A model generated the notes under the pieces. The model made no database searches. It was not told where the DNA came from and worked only from the letters and a program-made list of their open reading frames with translations. DNA of 64,000 bases. It comes from Saprolegnia diclina VS20 (taxonomy: Eukaryota; Oomycota; Saprolegniomycetes; Saprolegniales; Saprolegniaceae). This document shows positions 63,901 to 64,000 of this stretch, piece after piece (position 1 is the first letter of the stretch; every line of letters starts with the position of its first letter). The stretch is from assembly GCF_000281045.1 (NCBI RefSeq), contig NW_008246071.1:439700-503699 (forward strand), in the 5' to 3' direction. Both the position numbers and the translations under genes were made by a program.

Positions 63901-64000
63901 ACAGCTCTTTTACGATTGACTGCAACCAAGTGCGTGCTCTAGTATCAGCCGTGGTTGTGAGTTTTCGTTTCCAAAGATTGCAACGATGCTCCGCCATTGC
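60904..64000 (+). CDS. MSH5: MSH5, meiotic MutS homologue (3' truncated by window end)
   Basis: With MSH4 forms the meiotic MutSgamma clamp that stabilises crossovers. The start is a 13-nt coding exon at ATG 60904 (MNST-R), then an intron 60917-60975, restoring RKTTRARKTETSKGTKRKKG, a nuclear-type basic leader. The conserved core begins EVFMALFIEKGKLGVAVYDA. MutS domain III: LEMIRAVGG..., ISILAVEKASLDGVMLIDAI-ALKSLQIF, SLFSLLDHTMTKCGKAMLRQ-WMLKPL, IEARQDAIQFFL. Clamp region about 62460-63060. The ATPase starts with GLIHVLTGENGSGKSVYLKM (Walker A split by an intron near 63608-63658) and continues MAQLGSFIPVSE, RIGIVTKLFTRI, SSFTIDCNQ. The signature Ser loop, Walker B and C-terminus lie beyond 64000. 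More than a dozen introns. MSH4 is the alternative; the N-terminal block and FIPVSEARIGI fit MSH5. Confidence 0.88.

Overview
This window is nuclear DNA from a stramenopile, most likely an oomycete and possibly a Saprolegniales-type water mould with a GC-rich genome. The reasons are: very compact gene packing; many GT-AG introns of about 45-60 bases; an elicitin-like GPI protein, a family confined to oomycetes; a phosphoglycerate kinase with a mitochondrial-type leader, as stramenopiles have; and retention of MSH5, Sfi1, condensin II and PHTF. Rank below oomycete is inference. All gene calls rest on reading exons by eye, so exon edges are approximate unless stated.

Layout. 1-2.0 kb: 3' end of an Ala-rich coiled-coil gene. 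2.0-3.8 kb (-): sphingosine kinase. 4.1-6.4 kb (+): PHTF-type membrane protein. 7.5-8.2 kb (+): a small novel protein with an RVxF motif, whose paralogue lies at 23.0-23.8 kb (-). 8.5-10.5 kb (+): DENN protein of the Afi1/Mesa type. 11.0-20.7 kb (+): a giant BEACH-WD40 gene that reads straight into an ELMO domain and a tail with clathrin/AP2-type motifs. 21.0-22.2 kb (+): PIH1-domain protein. 24.8-25.9 kb (+): type II membrane protein with a beta-galactosidase-like jelly-roll. 25.9-28.7 kb (-): RBM5/10-like splicing factor. 28.9-29.9 kb (-): Rad23-like UBL-UBA protein. 30.0-34.4 kb (-): condensin II subunit NCAPD3. 35.0-37.2 kb (+): tandem pair of coiled-coil/SPRY-like proteins. 37.3-43.5 kb (-): giant Sfi1-type centrin-binding protein. 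44.3-46.8 kb (+): unknown coiled-coil membrane protein. 46.9-49.3 kb (+): TPR plus cyclic-nucleotide-binding-fold protein. 49.6-51.1 kb (-): selenophosphate synthetase with an in-frame UGA (selenocysteine) codon and a good SECIS hairpin in its 3' region. 51.6-53.8 kb (+): HRD1 ubiquitin ligase. 53.8-55.7 kb: AT-rich gene-poor island with a perfect 38-bp palindrome. 55.7-57.1 kb (-): PH domain fused to a plant 'pathogen-related protein' domain. 58.4-59.8 kb (+): phosphoglycerate kinase. 59.9-60.5 kb (-): elicitin-like protein. 60.9 kb to the end (+): MSH5, cut by the window edge.

The genes are not an operon-like pathway; this is a eukaryotic housekeeping neighbourhood. Some themes recur: membrane traffic (DENN, BEACH-ELMO, sphingosine kinase), ER quality control and ubiquitin (HRD1, Rad23), chromosome and meiosis functions (NCAPD3, MSH5), and flagellar or centriolar biology (PIH1, Sfi1). 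The most notable observations are the selenocysteine SelD with its SECIS, the BEACH-WD40-ELMO fusion, the pair of RVxF proteins of unknown family, an elicitin that has lost both partners of one disulphide, and a TATCCGGATA element just upstream of several start codons.
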